Part shown: in pieces, positions 1 through 9,512 of the stretch
Position numbering within the stretch: position 1 is the stretch's first letter
How the letters are laid out: every line of letters begins with the position of its first letter
Assembly: GCF_041379045.1 (NCBI RefSeq)
Contig: NZ_CP166871.1
Span: forward strand, 744,001 to 808,000
Length of the DNA: 64,000 nucleotides
Source: Thalassotalea ponticola
Lineage (GTDB): Bacteria > Pseudomonadota > Gammaproteobacteria > Enterobacterales > Alteromonadaceae
Direction of reading: 5' to 3'
Notes under the pieces: generated by a model
What the model saw: the letters and a program-made list of their open reading frames with translations, nothing else
The model's database searches: none
Told to the model about the DNA's origin: nothing
Program-made: the position numbers and the translations under genes

Positions 1-213
1 CACACAAATTTGCTTTAAGTGCGGTAATTGCGCCATGATCTCATCGTCAATTACCACTTTATTGGTAATAATGATATCGGCATAGCGACTGCGAGCCACT
101 ACTTTGTTAGCCGGCGTTGAATCAAAATAGCTGATATTAGTAAGCGAGGTTTCGATAGGTGAAAAATCAATGTTCTCGTTGATGGTACTCTTGTCTAAAA
201 ATACTGCGCGCAT
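1..213 (-). CDS. D-2-hydroxyacid dehydrogenase, N-terminal part (cut by window edge)
   Basis: The first 71 codons of a minus-strand gene that runs off the left edge. The translation starts MRAVFLDKSTIN and contains the pattern 'adiiitNKvviddeimaqLPhLKqI', which is the N-terminal lobe of the NAD-dependent D-2-hydroxyacid dehydrogenase family (glycerate/phosphoglycerate dehydrogenase-like). That family reduces 2-keto acids to D-2-hydroxy acids in the cytoplasm. The NAD-binding Rossmann domain and catalytic His/Glu/Arg lie outside the window, so substrate cannot be assigned. Its start is only 4 bases from the end of the upstream NnrS gene, so the two are probably co-transcribed. Confidence 0.7.
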   Translation of the reverse strand, partial: MRAVFLDKSTINENIDFSPIETSLTNISYFDSTPANKVVARSRYADIIITNKVVIDDEIMAQLPHLKQICV

Positions 214-217
214 GAAT

Positions 218-1423
218 CTATCCTGGCCGGCCGTCTTTTCTGGGTTGCATTAACACAGGGGCATATTTAATTAAAAAAATAGCAAATGCAATAAGCCAAC
301 ACAAACTACTTAATTGAATAAATAGTAAATGATTGTGTGGCCAAATAATCGGACCAAAGCTACGTAACAAGGCGGCTAATGGCACCAAAATAAAAGCAAT
401 ACTTACAATCCGAGCTGGCGTCAATGGTCGTCCAGTGTGGCCTAAACTCACCCTAGATATCATCGCCAAAATTAACCCCGCCATACCGCCAACGGTTAAT
501 AAATGCCAAATATGATTTAACGCCGTTGATTGTAAAAACAGACATATCGACAATCCAATTAAACCGATACCAGTATATAGTACACTGCAGTGCAACGACC
601 ACAATAATGGCGTTGACAGGGTAATCCAAGGTCGCCACCGCAACAGACGAACGGTATGCGCACTGCCGCTGATCAGCATCAACACTGCTAGCATCGTTGT
701 TGGGATACCAAGGTGAGAGGTCATTAAATAACTCGCAATAAGTAGCAATAACGGGATATTGCAGGCGCGGTCTATATAGGTATTGGGCAATGGCTTGCTC
801 GTGCCGGTGGCATTTGCAGTAAACATCGGCACCACGCGTGCGGTCATAATAGACATAAGTAAGGTAATCAATAAAATAGCCGCATAAAACAGATATTGAA
901 TATTGGCGTCATACCAGCCAAGAACGACCGAATGCATAAGCGCGTTAAGGATCAATAAAGCCGCCAAAATAACGACGAAAAACGCATTGCGAGTTTGCTT
1001 TACTCGCAGTAACGGCTTGGCTAAAAAGTAAGCCGCCACAGGCAAAAAACTCAAATCAATAAGCGCAATTAGTTCCTTGGCAAGCCAACCATCGAGTAAT
1101 AAGCTGATCCGACCGGCAATCCATAGCAGAACGAGATACATTAACGGTGCGCCATTTATCGAGCGCACGCCAGTCCAGTTTTGTACAGCCGTTAATAAAA
1201 AGCCGACAATTATCGCGCAGACAAAACCAAAGATCATTTCGTGAACGTGATAAAAATAGCCGCCACCGTAAACCGATATGGCAACATTGGCCGATAACAC
1301 CACAAGCCAAACAACTAATGCGAAGCAACTAAAAAACACCCCTAAGGTAAAAAACGGTCTGAAACTCAGACGAAATAATGGGGTTATATTGGATTCTTTA
1401 GCGAGATCGTCAATTGACAGCAT
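218..1423 (-). CDS. nnrS: NnrS family membrane protein
   Basis: A 401-residue polytopic membrane protein with about 12 hydrophobic segments. It has the NnrS signatures: FRPFF near residue 22, 'HVHEMIFGF' near residue 60 and 'GFLLTAVQNWTG' near residue 75. NnrS proteins are haem- and copper-associated inner-membrane proteins, usually expressed under nitric-oxide regulators and linked to resistance to nitrosative stress; the biochemical activity is not established. Length fits the family. It starts at ATG 1423 and is followed almost directly by the 2-hydroxyacid dehydrogenase gene, which suggests a two-gene transcript. No nearby denitrification gene is visible, so a role in general NO tolerance is inferred rather than shown. 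Confidence 0.9.
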   Translation of the reverse strand: MLSIDDLAKESNITPLFRLSFRPFFTLGVFFSCFALVVWLVVLSANVAISVYGGGYFYHVHEMIFGFVCAIIVGFLLTAVQNWTGVRSINGAPLMYLVLLWIAGRISLLLDGWLAKELIALIDLSFLPVAAYFLAKPLLRVKQTRNAFFVVILAALLILNALMHSVVLGWYDANIQYLFYAAILLITLLMSIMTARVVPMFTANATGTSKPLPNTYIDRACNIPLLLLIASYLMTSHLGIPTTMLAVLMLISGSAHTVRLLRWRPWITLSTPLLWSLHCSVLYTGIGLIGLSICLFLQSTALNHIWHLLTVGGMAGLILAMISRVSLGHTGRPLTPARIVSIAFILVPLAALLRSFGPIIWPHNHLLFIQLSSLCWLIAFAIFLIKYAPVLMQPRKDGRPG

Positions 1424-1600
1424 TTAGTACTCTTGGCCGTTCGGTAACTATGGATGATTTGCTGTTTCCCAGTTTGATACACATACCACAAGTAAAAAAA
1501 TGCAGGGAGATTACATAATACCGTGAGTATAGCCTTAAAAGGCAAATATAGGATAATGACGTAGACTATATGCTATACCTAATAAAGAATAGGGGGATCT

Positions 1601-2056
1601 ATGCCTACATCATTGCGATATCCACTTGCGGTTATCATTGGTTGGTGTGTGGCCTTGGCCGTGGTGTACGGCGTTGAAAAGCTTGGTCATGTTTTTTATC
1701 CACCACCATCTTCTCTGCACATTAACGATCAACAGCAATTGTCAGAGTATATTAATTCGTTGCCGTTTGGGGCTTTGTTGTTTGTCATTTTAGCTTGGTT
1801 TGTGGCCATCTTTTGTGGTGGTTTGGCGGCTTGCTACATTGCCAAAGGGGCAAGTATGGTAATGGCATTTTTGGTTGGCTTATTAATTTTTGTCAGCGCA
1901 CTAAGTAGCTTGATGGTGCTTGATCGCCCGTTGTGGTTTTCGGTGATAACCCTTGTGGGCTTACCCATTGTCATTGCCATTACGGGGCGTATCGGTCGGC
2001 GCTTTCAGCGCATTCAGCCCGATCAAGACAATTCAATGCGAGCGGTGAGTGAGTGA
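1601..2056 (+). CDS. Small four-helix membrane protein of unknown function
   Basis: A 151-residue protein with four hydrophobic stretches, roughly at residues 7-24, 55-77, 83-105 and 112-128. A short soluble loop (about 30-50) lies between the first two and a polar tail follows at the C terminus. ATG 1601 is preceded by an AGGGGGATCT ribosome-binding site. I do not recognise a named family. The pattern of one helix, a loop and three packed helices resembles small uncharacterised inner-membrane proteins common in marine Gammaproteobacteria. It is transcribed divergently from nnrS and convergently with the next gene, so context gives no function. Confidence 0.6.
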   Translation: MPTSLRYPLAVIIGWCVALAVVYGVEKLGHVFYPPPSSLHINDQQQLSEYINSLPFGALLFVILAWFVAIFCGGLAACYIAKGASMVMAFLVGLLIFVSALSSLMVLDRPLWFSVITLVGLPIVIAITGRIGRRFQRIQPDQDNSMRAVSE

Positions 2057-2165
2057 TCTGAGTATTTGGGAGGGGGAGCTGATAACTATAGGGCATGAGC
2101 ACAACAGATGGCTATTCGATGTACACGAATCAACCACCCGTTGTGGTGACGCAGTCTAATTCAGA

Positions 2166-2978
2166 TCACGATTCAACGTCGATTAAGTTGATGTCTTTGA
2201 AATCATCAATGTGCTGTTGTAATCGCAATTCTGTATCGTCGAGCTGTTTGAGTCCTTGGCAAAGCTCTTCTGCGTGTTGCTCTAAAGCCAAGGCTTCAGT
2301 TTCTACAGTGCGCTCGATTTCTTCGCCCATCGCTTCCATACGAGCGCCAAAAGCATCCATTTTTTCGGCAAAACTTCCTTCTTCTTCATTCATCGCCTTA
2401 CCCGCCGCAATCAGTAAATTACCCACGATACTTGCGGTTAACTCGTCAATCTCACTCTCTAATTCATTTTCAATAACACTGTCTAAGTCGTCAAGATTTT
2501 GCTGTGCTATGTAGTAGTCACCCTGGTCGTTTGAAAAGCGTTGGCCAATTTTTTGTTCAAGCCTGCTTGAAAGGCTATTAATTTTTTGTTCGGCGTCTTC
2601 CGAATCTGAGAAGGCTGCTAATACGTGGCCCAAGGCAGAACTGGCAATGGCAACCGCATCATGAGCGAGATTAACCACCACAGGTGTTTGGCGATGAATA
2701 CCTTGAGCGTAATCTTTTAAAAGCGCTTGTTGTTGGTTATCAAGAGCAATCAGCTTGCCATTGATGAACAAGTCTGTTTGTTCGTTGATTTGTACTATGG
2801 TTTGGTCGTTATCGATAAAGCGAATTTGCTCGTCCTTAATCACTAATCCATAGTTCAATTTGATGGAGCATTGCTCTGAGGTAAAGTTGTAATTATTGCC
2901 ATCATTGTCATCATGTGCGACAGCAGAATAAGATATCGCTGAGATTAAGGTAAGTCCAGCCAGTAAAGTCTGTTTCAT
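2166..2978 (-). CDS. YggN-like periplasmic protein (DUF2884)
   Basis: A 270-residue exported protein: an N-terminal signal peptide (MKQTLLAGLTLISAISYSAVA, cleavage near residue 21), then a DUF2884/YggN-type region. 'CSIKLNYGLVI' gives one conserved Cys, and a stretch around residues 55-125 has the family pattern of 'lfinGk.i.L...qq.ll..Y..gi'. The C-terminal half is Glu-rich and helical, probably coiled coil (about residues 125-265). E. coli YggN is a periplasmic protein of unknown function. The gene stands alone between convergent and co-directional neighbours; 183 bases separate it from cinA upstream. Family assignment is from pattern recognition and fairly secure; function is unknown. Confidence 0.75.
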   Translation of the reverse strand: MKQTLLAGLTLISAISYSAVAHDDNDGNNYNFTSEQCSIKLNYGLVIKDEQIRFIDNDQTIVQINEQTDLFINGKLIALDNQQQALLKDYAQGIHRQTPVVVNLAHDAVAIASSALGHVLAAFSDSEDAEQKINSLSSRLEQKIGQRFSNDQGDYYIAQQNLDDLDSVIENELESEIDELTASIVGNLLIAAGKAMNEEEGSFAEKMDAFGARMEAMGEEIERTVETEALALEQHAEELCQGLKQLDDTELRLQQHIDDFKDINLIDVES

Positions 2979-3111
2979 TGTGGTTATCTCTCCAATAGTA
3001 TCATTATCTTTGTTATTTATTGTACAGCAAAGTAGATGCCATAAATTTATAAGTTTATTAAAAACAATAACTTAACCTTATTTATTGGCGGGTTGGATAT
3101 TATTGGTTTTG

Positions 3112-3140
3112 TGAATTTAACCAATAGTTGGTTAAATTCA
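3112..3140. repeat. 13-base perfect inverted repeat between cinA and the yggN-like gene
   Basis: TGAATTTAACCAA (3112-3124), a 3-base loop, then its exact reverse complement (3128-3140). It lies just downstream of cinA on the minus strand. No U-run follows, so it is not a canonical intrinsic terminator. It may act as a 3'-end stabiliser or a protein-binding palindrome. Confidence 0.45.
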
Positions 3141-3161
3141 TCACTCTGTAGCGAAGCCGAC

Positions 3162-4448
3162 TTAGCTCTTCTTAGGCAGTACGCGTTCTCGCAAGTAGCG
3201 AGGCTGTGTGTCAATGTCTAACGCAAGGCGGCGTATGAGGTCAAGCGCCGCACAACTGACGTAGGTTTGAAAGTATTGACGGCCTGCGGGAAAATAAAGT
3301 TGCGCCGTGTATATCTGTTGTTTATTGCCCCAGGCTATCCACACAGTGCCTACTGGTTTGGTAGCGGTGCCGCCATCGGGGCCGGCGATACCCGATACGG
3401 CAATCCCCATATCGGCACCACTTTTGTTTAGAGCGCCTTTTACCATCGCGATAACGACTGCTTCACTTACGGCGCCACAGTCGATGAGTAGCTGCTCATC
3501 CACATCAAGCATCCGCTGCTTTTGTCTATTTGAATAAGTCACGTACCCCGCTTCAAAAACTGAAGATGCTCCGGCGATAGCGGTAATATTGGCTGCAATT
3601 AAGCCCCCTGTACAGGATTCTGCTGTGGTTAGGGTTAATTGTTTGTGTTGTAGTACCGATACCAAAGTTTGTGCAAGACTGGCGCCATTGTCATTGATCA
3701 CGTGGGCGCCGATTAACTGTTTTAATCTGTTAACCCATTGCTTGCGCAAGGGCTCGTGCTCTGGTTTCTGACTGGTCACTTTGACTTCTAAAAGAGGCAT
3801 ACTGGCGCGAAAGCCGAGTTCCAACTCACTAGGCCAATCGGCAAGCTCATTGTCGATCATATGTTGTAAACCTGATTCGCCGATCCCAAACACCTGCAGT
3901 TTCTCGGTAACAACACGCAGATCATTGGGTAACCTTTGCTTGAGAAAAGGTTCGATACTTTGGGTAAACATGGCTTTGAGTTCGCTGGGAACACCCGGCG
4001 TACAAATAATCTCACATTGGTTGTGGTTAACGCGAAATCCAGGCGCACTGCCAATGGGGTTGGCGACAATGCTACAGCCTTCAGGTAACGTTGCTTGCTT
4101 GAGGTTTGGCTCCGTCAACGGATAGTTGCGCTTTGCACACCAGCTTTTTAGGTGATCCAGCGCCTCGGGGTGAACGGTTAACTTTCGCTCTGTCACGTGA
4201 CTCAGAGCTTGTGCTGTCATGTCGTCAATGGTTGGCCCTAAGCCACCGTTGACAATAAGCACGTCGGCACTAGCGGAGAGTTGTTGTATTTGTTCTACCA
4301 GTAATGCGAGATTGTCACCAACCGTTGTTTTGCGTTTAATTTCAACGCCAATAGCCTTGAGTTGACGGGCTAAAAATACCGAGTTGGTATCGACAATGTC
4401 ACCACTCATTAGCTCGTTACCGGTGAGTAATAACTGTACATTTAACAT
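3162..4448 (-). CDS. cinA: CinA family protein (competence/damage-inducible, NMN deamidase-type)
   Basis: About 428 residues, the length of full two-domain CinA. The N-terminal molybdopterin-binding-like (MoeA/COG1058) domain spans about residues 3-170 ('LLLTGNELMSGDIVDTNS', 'vNGGLGPTIDDMT', 'CTPGVPSELKAMF'). The C-terminal PncC nicotinamide-nucleotide amidase domain spans about 255-415 ('TTAESCTGGLIAA', 'GIAGPDGGTATKPVGTV'). The PncC domain converts NMN to nicotinate mononucleotide in pyridine-nucleotide salvage; the COG1058 domain is associated with ADP-ribose pyrophosphatase activity. I place the start at ATG 4448 because GGGGAAG lies 5-11 bases upstream; an in-frame GTG at 4454 sits too close to it. 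Divergent from the DUF4097 gene. Confidence 0.9.
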   Translation of the reverse strand: MLNVQLLLTGNELMSGDIVDTNSVFLARQLKAIGVEIKRKTTVGDNLALLVEQIQQLSASADVLIVNGGLGPTIDDMTAQALSHVTERKLTVHPEALDHLKSWCAKRNYPLTEPNLKQATLPEGCSIVANPIGSAPGFRVNHNQCEIICTPGVPSELKAMFTQSIEPFLKQRLPNDLRVVTEKLQVFGIGESGLQHMIDNELADWPSELELGFRASMPLLEVKVTSQKPEHEPLRKQWVNRLKQLIGAHVINDNGASLAQTLVSVLQHKQLTLTTAESCTGGLIAANITAIAGASSVFEAGYVTYSNRQKQRMLDVDEQLLIDCGAVSEAVVIAMVKGALNKSGADMGIAVSGIAGPDGGTATKPVGTVWIAWGNKQQIYTAQLYFPAGRQYFQTYVSCAALDLIRRLALDIDTQPRYLRERVLPKKS

Positions 4449-4538
4449 AGACACTTCCCCAAAAATAAATTTTTTTTAAACCTTTTTTTATAAGTGTGCA
4501 TCATAACAGACAAACAAACAGATAAAATGGAAAACACG

Positions 4539-5291
4539 ATGAACACAATAATCAAATTAGTAACACCGATATTTATGCTAGCTGCTTTTCATGCTGGTGC
4601 GAGTGAATCTAAAACGCAAGAGAAGCGCTTTGAGCTCACTGGAAAAGGCCAATTGTTGGTAGAAAATATCAATGGCGATGTCGAGATAAGTGCGTGGTCT
4701 GAAAACTCAGTACTGGTTAGCGCTCGTCTACAAGCGAAAGATAGCGATGACTTGCAAAATATTTCGGTGGTGATGAAGCAAAATGGCAATCGGATTACCG
4801 TTGAAACCGAGTTTAAAGACAAAGGGTGGGGCAGTCGCAATCAAAGTGGCTCGGTCGACTATACCATTAACGTGCCAGCGACGATGGATTTGCGCGAGAT
4901 TGAGCTGGTCAATGGCTCGTTGAAAGTTGACAATGTCAGTGGCCTAATAGACGCAGATGTGGTCAATGGCTCTGTCGTTGCCACTGGTTTAGCCAACGAT
5001 GTTGAGATTGAGTCTGTCAATGGCAAGGTCGAAATAAGTATGGCCGATACGACCAAAGATGCACGGATTAACATTGAGTCGGTAAATGGGCCGATAACCT
5101 TGTCTTTAGCGGAGAGTTTTGATGCAAAAATCGATGCCAGTAGTGGTAATGGCGGGATTAACAATGATTTTGGTCTTGAGGTGATTAAAGGCGAATACTG
5201 GGGCAGCGAGCTCGATGCACAAATCGGCGACGGCAATAACCGCATAACCTTAGAGACCGTCAATGGTGCGATTTCTATCGTAAAAAAGTAG
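4539..5291 (+). CDS. Exported DUF4097-type beta-repeat protein
   Basis: About 250 residues with an N-terminal signal peptide (MNTIIKLVTPIFMLAAFHAGA, cleavage near residue 21). The rest is a beta-strand repeat protein. A 'xVNG-x-hydrophobic' turn recurs about every 20-25 residues (eNINGDV, lVNGSL, vVNGSV, sVNGKV, sVNGPI, tVNGAI), as in the DUF4097/DUF4098 adhesin-like beta-helix families. Such proteins are often encoded beside anti-sigma or RskA-like genes; none is seen here. The frame is open from an upstream GTG (4494) and ATG 4527, but ATG 4539 gives a clean signal peptide. The function is unknown; a cell-surface or periplasmic structural or sensing role is a guess. Confidence 0.7.
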   Translation: MNTIIKLVTPIFMLAAFHAGASESKTQEKRFELTGKGQLLVENINGDVEISAWSENSVLVSARLQAKDSDDLQNISVVMKQNGNRITVETEFKDKGWGSRNQSGSVDYTINVPATMDLREIELVNGSLKVDNVSGLIDADVVNGSVVATGLANDVEIESVNGKVEISMADTTKDARINIESVNGPITLSLAESFDAKIDASSGNGGINNDFGLEVIKGEYWGSELDAQIGDGNNRITLETVNGAISIVKK

Positions 5292-5330
5292 CTCAATAGA
5301 GCAGCGGTTATCAGCAGTGAATAGCCAATA

Positions 5331-5370
5331 AAAAACGCCGCGACGGTTGTTGTACCATCGCGACGTTTTT
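5331..5370. terminator. Bidirectional intrinsic terminator
   Basis: Sixteen-base arms (5331-5346 and 5355-5370) with an 8-base loop, A5 on one side and T5 on the other. The two imperfect positions become G:U pairs in the minus-strand transcript. It lies between the convergent ends of the DUF4097 gene and putA and can serve both, more stably putA. Confidence 0.75.
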
Positions 5371-5397
5371 ATCAACTCGCCCTAGCTAACCCAAAGC

Positions 5398-8300
5398 CTA
5401 CTCGTCAATTTCCATCGTCATTAGCGACGCATTACCACCTGCTGCCGTTGTATCGATAGTGATGGTTTTCTCAGTCACTAAACGCTCAAACAGAGTGCGA
5501 TTGTTGTCAGCCGTAATAAGAGGCAATATCGCCCCAGTGCGAGCTGCCAAACGCTCATTGATCAATTGCTTCAAACGCGAGTTACTGGCAATCACGGCTC
5601 CGCTTAGGTGACTATTGTCAAGTACCGTCGGTAAATGGTTTAGCGACACTGCTTGGAATATACCGGTTACTAAACCCAGCTCGGTTAATACCGTCTCGCA
5701 CGCTTGTGCTTCATCCAAGTACTGCTCATCGACCATGGCGATGACATTGTTACCTGATGCCAGTGCCGAGACCACCGCTAACAACCAGTAAGAAAAGCTG
5801 GTATCTTGGTCGCGGATTACGCTAACCACTCCTCGTGGCTCAAGATACAGCTTGTTAGACTCACCAGTTGGCCCTGGTAGCGTTGTCGGCTTGGCCAACG
5901 CTTTCTCTATCATGGTCAGTTGAGCGCGCGCTTCGTCAAGTACGTGTTCAAGTTCCGCTTCGTGGGATTTAAACAACTTACTTTCAGCTAATTGAGCAAG
6001 CAACTGACGAACAATAGATACTCGCACCGTTAAGTCGGTGTAACGCCATTTCAGTTCATCGTTTTTGGCGTTTTGTAATTTAGCGCCAATTTTCCACGCC
6101 GACGTTGAAAAGTCATTAAACTGACTTTCTAGCTTAGCTTTTTGTTCATCCGTTAAGTGGTTTTCACTTACCGGGTTAATACTTTTAACCAAACGGGTTA
6201 AGTACATTGGACCGCCCGCTTTTGGACCAGTACCTGATAAGCCTCGGCCACCAAACGGTTGTACGCCAACCACTGCACCAATCATGTTGCGGTTTACATA
6301 GACATTACCGGCGCGAGATTGCTGAGCCAAATATCGACTCTTTTCTTCAATGCGGGTGTGAATACCCATTGTTAGACCAAAACCGGTGCCATTGATTTGT
6401 TCGATAACGTTATCCAACTCTTCAGCTTTGTAGCGAATAACGTGCACACATGGGCCAAAGACTTCTTCTTTTAGTACCGATAGATCGCTAATCTCGTATA
6501 AACGCGGGGCAAAGAAGTAGTGACCGTGGTCAACTTTTGGCAACTCACACTCAAAGTGCAATGTAGCTTTGTCTTGCAAATACGCTACGTGGTTGTGAAG
6601 CGTATTAAACGCCTTCTCATCAATCACAGGACCTAGGTCTGTACTTAACATGGCCGGATCAGCAACGTGTAACTCGCGCATTGCGCCTTTGATCATGGTG
6701 ATGACTTTGTCGGCAATGTCATCTTGCAAAAATAACACGCGAAGTGCTGAACAGCGTTGTCCTGCAGACTGGAAGCCCGAGGTGATTACATCGTCAACAA
6801 CCTGTTCAGGTAGTGCGGTTGAGTCAACAATCATACAGTTTTGACCACCTGTTTCCGCAATTAGCGGTACAGGCTCACCCTGACGCTCGGCAAGCTTTTG
6901 TGAAATCCAGGTACCGGTGTTGGTTGAGCCGGTAAACATAATCGCTTGGATACGCTCATCCGGAACAATGTGTTCGCCCACAAGACTACCGCGAGCAATC
7001 ACCGGTACGACTACATCACTTGGCAAACCAACTTGTTGCATTAGCTCTATGGTACGCAGCGCAATTAAACTAGTTTGTTCAGCCGGCTTAGCCACTACGG
7101 TGTTACCGGTGACAATGGCAGCAGCAACTTGGCCAAGGAAGATAGCTAATGGGAAGTTCCACGGACTGATACACAGAACGACGCCTCGAGCCTGCAGATC
7201 GCCATTATTCAATAATTCTTTAGCTCGAGCTGCGTAGTAGCGACAAAAATCGACCGCTTCGCGAACTTCAGCTACACCATCCGCAGGGATTTTTCCGGCT
7301 TCCTTGATACACATGGCGATTAGCTCGTCAAAGTGCTCTTCCAGCTTATCTGCGGTTTTTAGCAAAATTTCTGCGCGGTGTTCAACCGATGTTTGCGACC
7401 AATCTGCAAACGCATCATGTGCACTGGCAAGAATATCCTGCATTTGCTCTGGCGAGTGGTGATTTAAGTAACCGATGATCTCATCGTGGTTAGCAGGGTT
7501 AATGACAGCCTTGCCACCAGGAATCGCTTCACAGTTTTGTGCTTGTTCAAACCACTGGTTTAAATTGTCGCGCATTACGGTGATTTGATCCACATTGGTC
7601 AAATCGATACCTTTTGAGTTGTTGCGCTCAGCACCGTAGATTTCGATCGATTGCGGGATCATTGGGTTGTATTTGTCGGCCCAGCTGCGCACTTCTTCTA
7701 CCGGGTCGTACAGTAACGACTCTACTGGAATGTTATCGTCAACGATGTTGTTAACAAATGAGCTGTTAGCACCGTTTTCCAATAGGCGTCGTACTAAGTA
7801 CGCTAATAGATCTGAGTGCTCACCAACGGGTGCGTATACACGACAAGGAATGCGTTCACCGGTTACCACTTGGTCATACAAAGACTCACCCATACCGTGT
7901 AAGCGTTGGAATTCAAAACCTTGACCATTACCGGCCATCTCAATGATGGTGGCTACGGTGTAGGCGTTGTGAGTGGCAAACTGCGGATAGATCGTATCGC
8001 GATAGCTTAATAAGCGTTTAGCACAGGCGTGATAAGACACGTCTGTTGATGGCTTACGGCTGAACACAGGGAAGTCTTCTAAGCCTTCAACTTGGGCGAT
8101 TTTTATTTCGCTGTCCCAATAAGCCCCTTTAACCAAACGCACCATCATTTGGCGCTTTGCTTGAAGAGTTTGTTGGCGTACCCATTCAACAACGTATAAA
8201 GCACGCTTTTGATACGCTTGTAAAGCGATACCAAAACCATCCCAGCCGTCGAGGTCGCTATCTAGGAAAACGCTACTGATGACATCAAGCGAAATATCGA

Positions 8301-9192
8301 GGCGATCCGCTTCTTCGGCGTCAACGGTGAAGCCGATATTGTATGACTTGGCTAATAGCGCAAGCTCTTTCAGGCGTGGCACTAACTCATTAAATACGCG
8401 TTCACTGTGAGTGAATTCATAACGAGGGTGAATAGCCGACAGCTTTATTGAAATGCCTGGGCTTTTTTGTGGGCCACGACCTTTGGCTGCTTTGCCAATG
8501 GCGTGAATCGCATTGACATAACTATTGTAATAGCGATCAGCATCGTCCATGGTGCGCGCGCCTTCACCTAGCATGTCATAAGAGTACGTATACCCCTTTG
8601 CTTCGGTTTTTTCAGCGCGTTCAATGGCACCTTGAATGTGATGACCCATAACGAATTGGGTGCCCATGATTTGCATTGCGTAGCGCACTGCTTTACGGAT
8701 AACCGGTTCACCTAAGCGACCGACCATTTTTTTCAGAAGGCCAAACTGGTCTTTTTTATTCTGATCAGTATAGGTAACTAGCTTGCCGGTAAACAACAGG
8801 CCCCATGCCGAGGCATTAACGAAAATAGAGTCTGAGTTACCAATGTGTGAACTCCAATCGCCATCGGCAAGTTTGTCGCGAATTAATCGATCAGCGGTTT
8901 CTTTATCAGGCACACGTAGTAAAGCTTCAGCAAGGCACATTAACACAACGCCTTCTTCTGTTGATAAAGAAAACTCGTTTAACAAGGCGTCTACACCGCC
9001 TTTGCCCACTTGGTCCTTGCGAATTTGGACGACGAATTGACGTGCTTTTTCCCACACGCGAGAGCGCGCTTTTGCACCAACTTCGGCCAAAGGTAAAAGG
9101 GTTTCAAGAACGTCATTCTCGTTTGCTCGATAATGATCACGAATTTGCTGACGGATTGCATCGTCAGTAGTCAAGTTTCCGTTAAATAGCAT
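5398..9192 (-). CDS. putA: Bifunctional proline dehydrogenase / L-glutamate-gamma-semialdehyde dehydrogenase PutA
   Basis: About 1264 residues. It oxidises proline to glutamate: an FAD-dependent PRODH barrel passes P5C to an NAD-dependent aldehyde dehydrogenase. Visible motifs are the PRODH segments 'GISIKLSAIHPRYE', 'RLVKGAYWDSEIK' and 'ATHNAYT' (about residues 240-430). The P5CDH follows with 'SPWNFPLAIF', 'FTGSTNTG' and the catalytic Cys in 'SAGQRCSALR' (about 560-1010), then a C-terminal ALDH-fold-like extension of about 200 residues. There is no N-terminal ribbon-helix-helix domain, unlike the E. coli autorepressor. The frame is open to ATG 9243, but ATG 9192 has a CAGG-type SD and the extra 17 residues look like translated leader. 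A GATATATATATC palindrome lies upstream at 9293-9304. Confidence 0.95.
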   Translation of the reverse strand: MLFNGNLTTDDAIRQQIRDHYRANENDVLETLLPLAEVGAKARSRVWEKARQFVVQIRKDQVGKGGVDALLNEFSLSTEEGVVLMCLAEALLRVPDKETADRLIRDKLADGDWSSHIGNSDSIFVNASAWGLLFTGKLVTYTDQNKKDQFGLLKKMVGRLGEPVIRKAVRYAMQIMGTQFVMGHHIQGAIERAEKTEAKGYTYSYDMLGEGARTMDDADRYYNSYVNAIHAIGKAAKGRGPQKSPGISIKLSAIHPRYEFTHSERVFNELVPRLKELALLAKSYNIGFTVDAEEADRLDISLDVISSVFLDSDLDGWDGFGIALQAYQKRALYVVEWVRQQTLQAKRQMMVRLVKGAYWDSEIKIAQVEGLEDFPVFSRKPSTDVSYHACAKRLLSYRDTIYPQFATHNAYTVATIIEMAGNGQGFEFQRLHGMGESLYDQVVTGERIPCRVYAPVGEHSDLLAYLVRRLLENGANSSFVNNIVDDNIPVESLLYDPVEEVRSWADKYNPMIPQSIEIYGAERNNSKGIDLTNVDQITVMRDNLNQWFEQAQNCEAIPGGKAVINPANHDEIIGYLNHHSPEQMQDILASAHDAFADWSQTSVEHRAEILLKTADKLEEHFDELIAMCIKEAGKIPADGVAEVREAVDFCRYYAARAKELLNNGDLQARGVVLCISPWNFPLAIFLGQVAAAIVTGNTVVAKPAEQTSLIALRTIELMQQVGLPSDVVVPVIARGSLVGEHIVPDERIQAIMFTGSTNTGTWISQKLAERQGEPVPLIAETGGQNCMIVDSTALPEQVVDDVITSGFQSAGQRCSALRVLFLQDDIADKVITMIKGAMRELHVADPAMLSTDLGPVIDEKAFNTLHNHVAYLQDKATLHFECELPKVDHGHYFFAPRLYEISDLSVLKEEVFGPCVHVIRYKAEELDNVIEQINGTGFGLTMGIHTRIEEKSRYLAQQSRAGNVYVNRNMIGAVVGVQPFGGRGLSGTGPKAGGPMYLTRLVKSINPVSENHLTDEQKAKLESQFNDFSTSAWKIGAKLQNAKNDELKWRYTDLTVRVSIVRQLLAQLAESKLFKSHEAELEHVLDEARAQLTMIEKALAKPTTLPGPTGESNKLYLEPRGVVSVIRDQDTSFSYWLLAVVSALASGNNVIAMVDEQYLDEAQACETVLTELGLVTGIFQAVSLNHLPTVLDNSHLSGAVIASNSRLKQLINERLAARTGAILPLITADNNRTLFERLVTEKTITIDTTAAGGNASLMTMEIDE

Positions 9193-9345
9193 ATTGCAAA
9201 CCTGCGTTATAGTAATGTCATTGACGTAAAAAATTCGGCGCATAATGCCAGATTTGACACCGAATGTGCCTACGTTGTTCAGATGTTTTTTAGATATATA
9301 TATCGTTTTTAACCGCTATTGCGATATATTATTCTAAAATCTTCG

Positions 9346-9512
9346 GTGTCGGCTATTTACTCGAGCCAGTTTGACGTGAACCGTAAAAATTTACCCGAGC
9401 GATTACACAATCAGCTGGTTGAACTGAGCGCTAAATGTTTTGCTCTAGCGCAACCAAAAGCGGACTTATCGAACAGCTACAGACGCTGATGCCTGCGCCT
9501 ATCAGTGAATAA
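9346..9512 (+). pseudogene. Possible frameshifted coding remnant
   Basis: Within the putA-lpp gap, a plus-strand frame from GTG 9346 reads about 40 protein-like residues (…NLPERLHNQLVEL…) before a stop at 9487. Switching frame near 9455 continues as '…LIEQLQTLMPAPISE' to a stop at 9510. Together this looks like the amphipathic C-terminal end of a decayed gene. I cannot name a family. It could also be chance, since the stretch is short; confidence is low. Confidence 0.25.

Noticed and set aside
9293..9304. GATATATATATC palindrome as a specific operator of putA
   Set aside because: Simple AT dinucleotide run can arise by chance; mentioned only as context.
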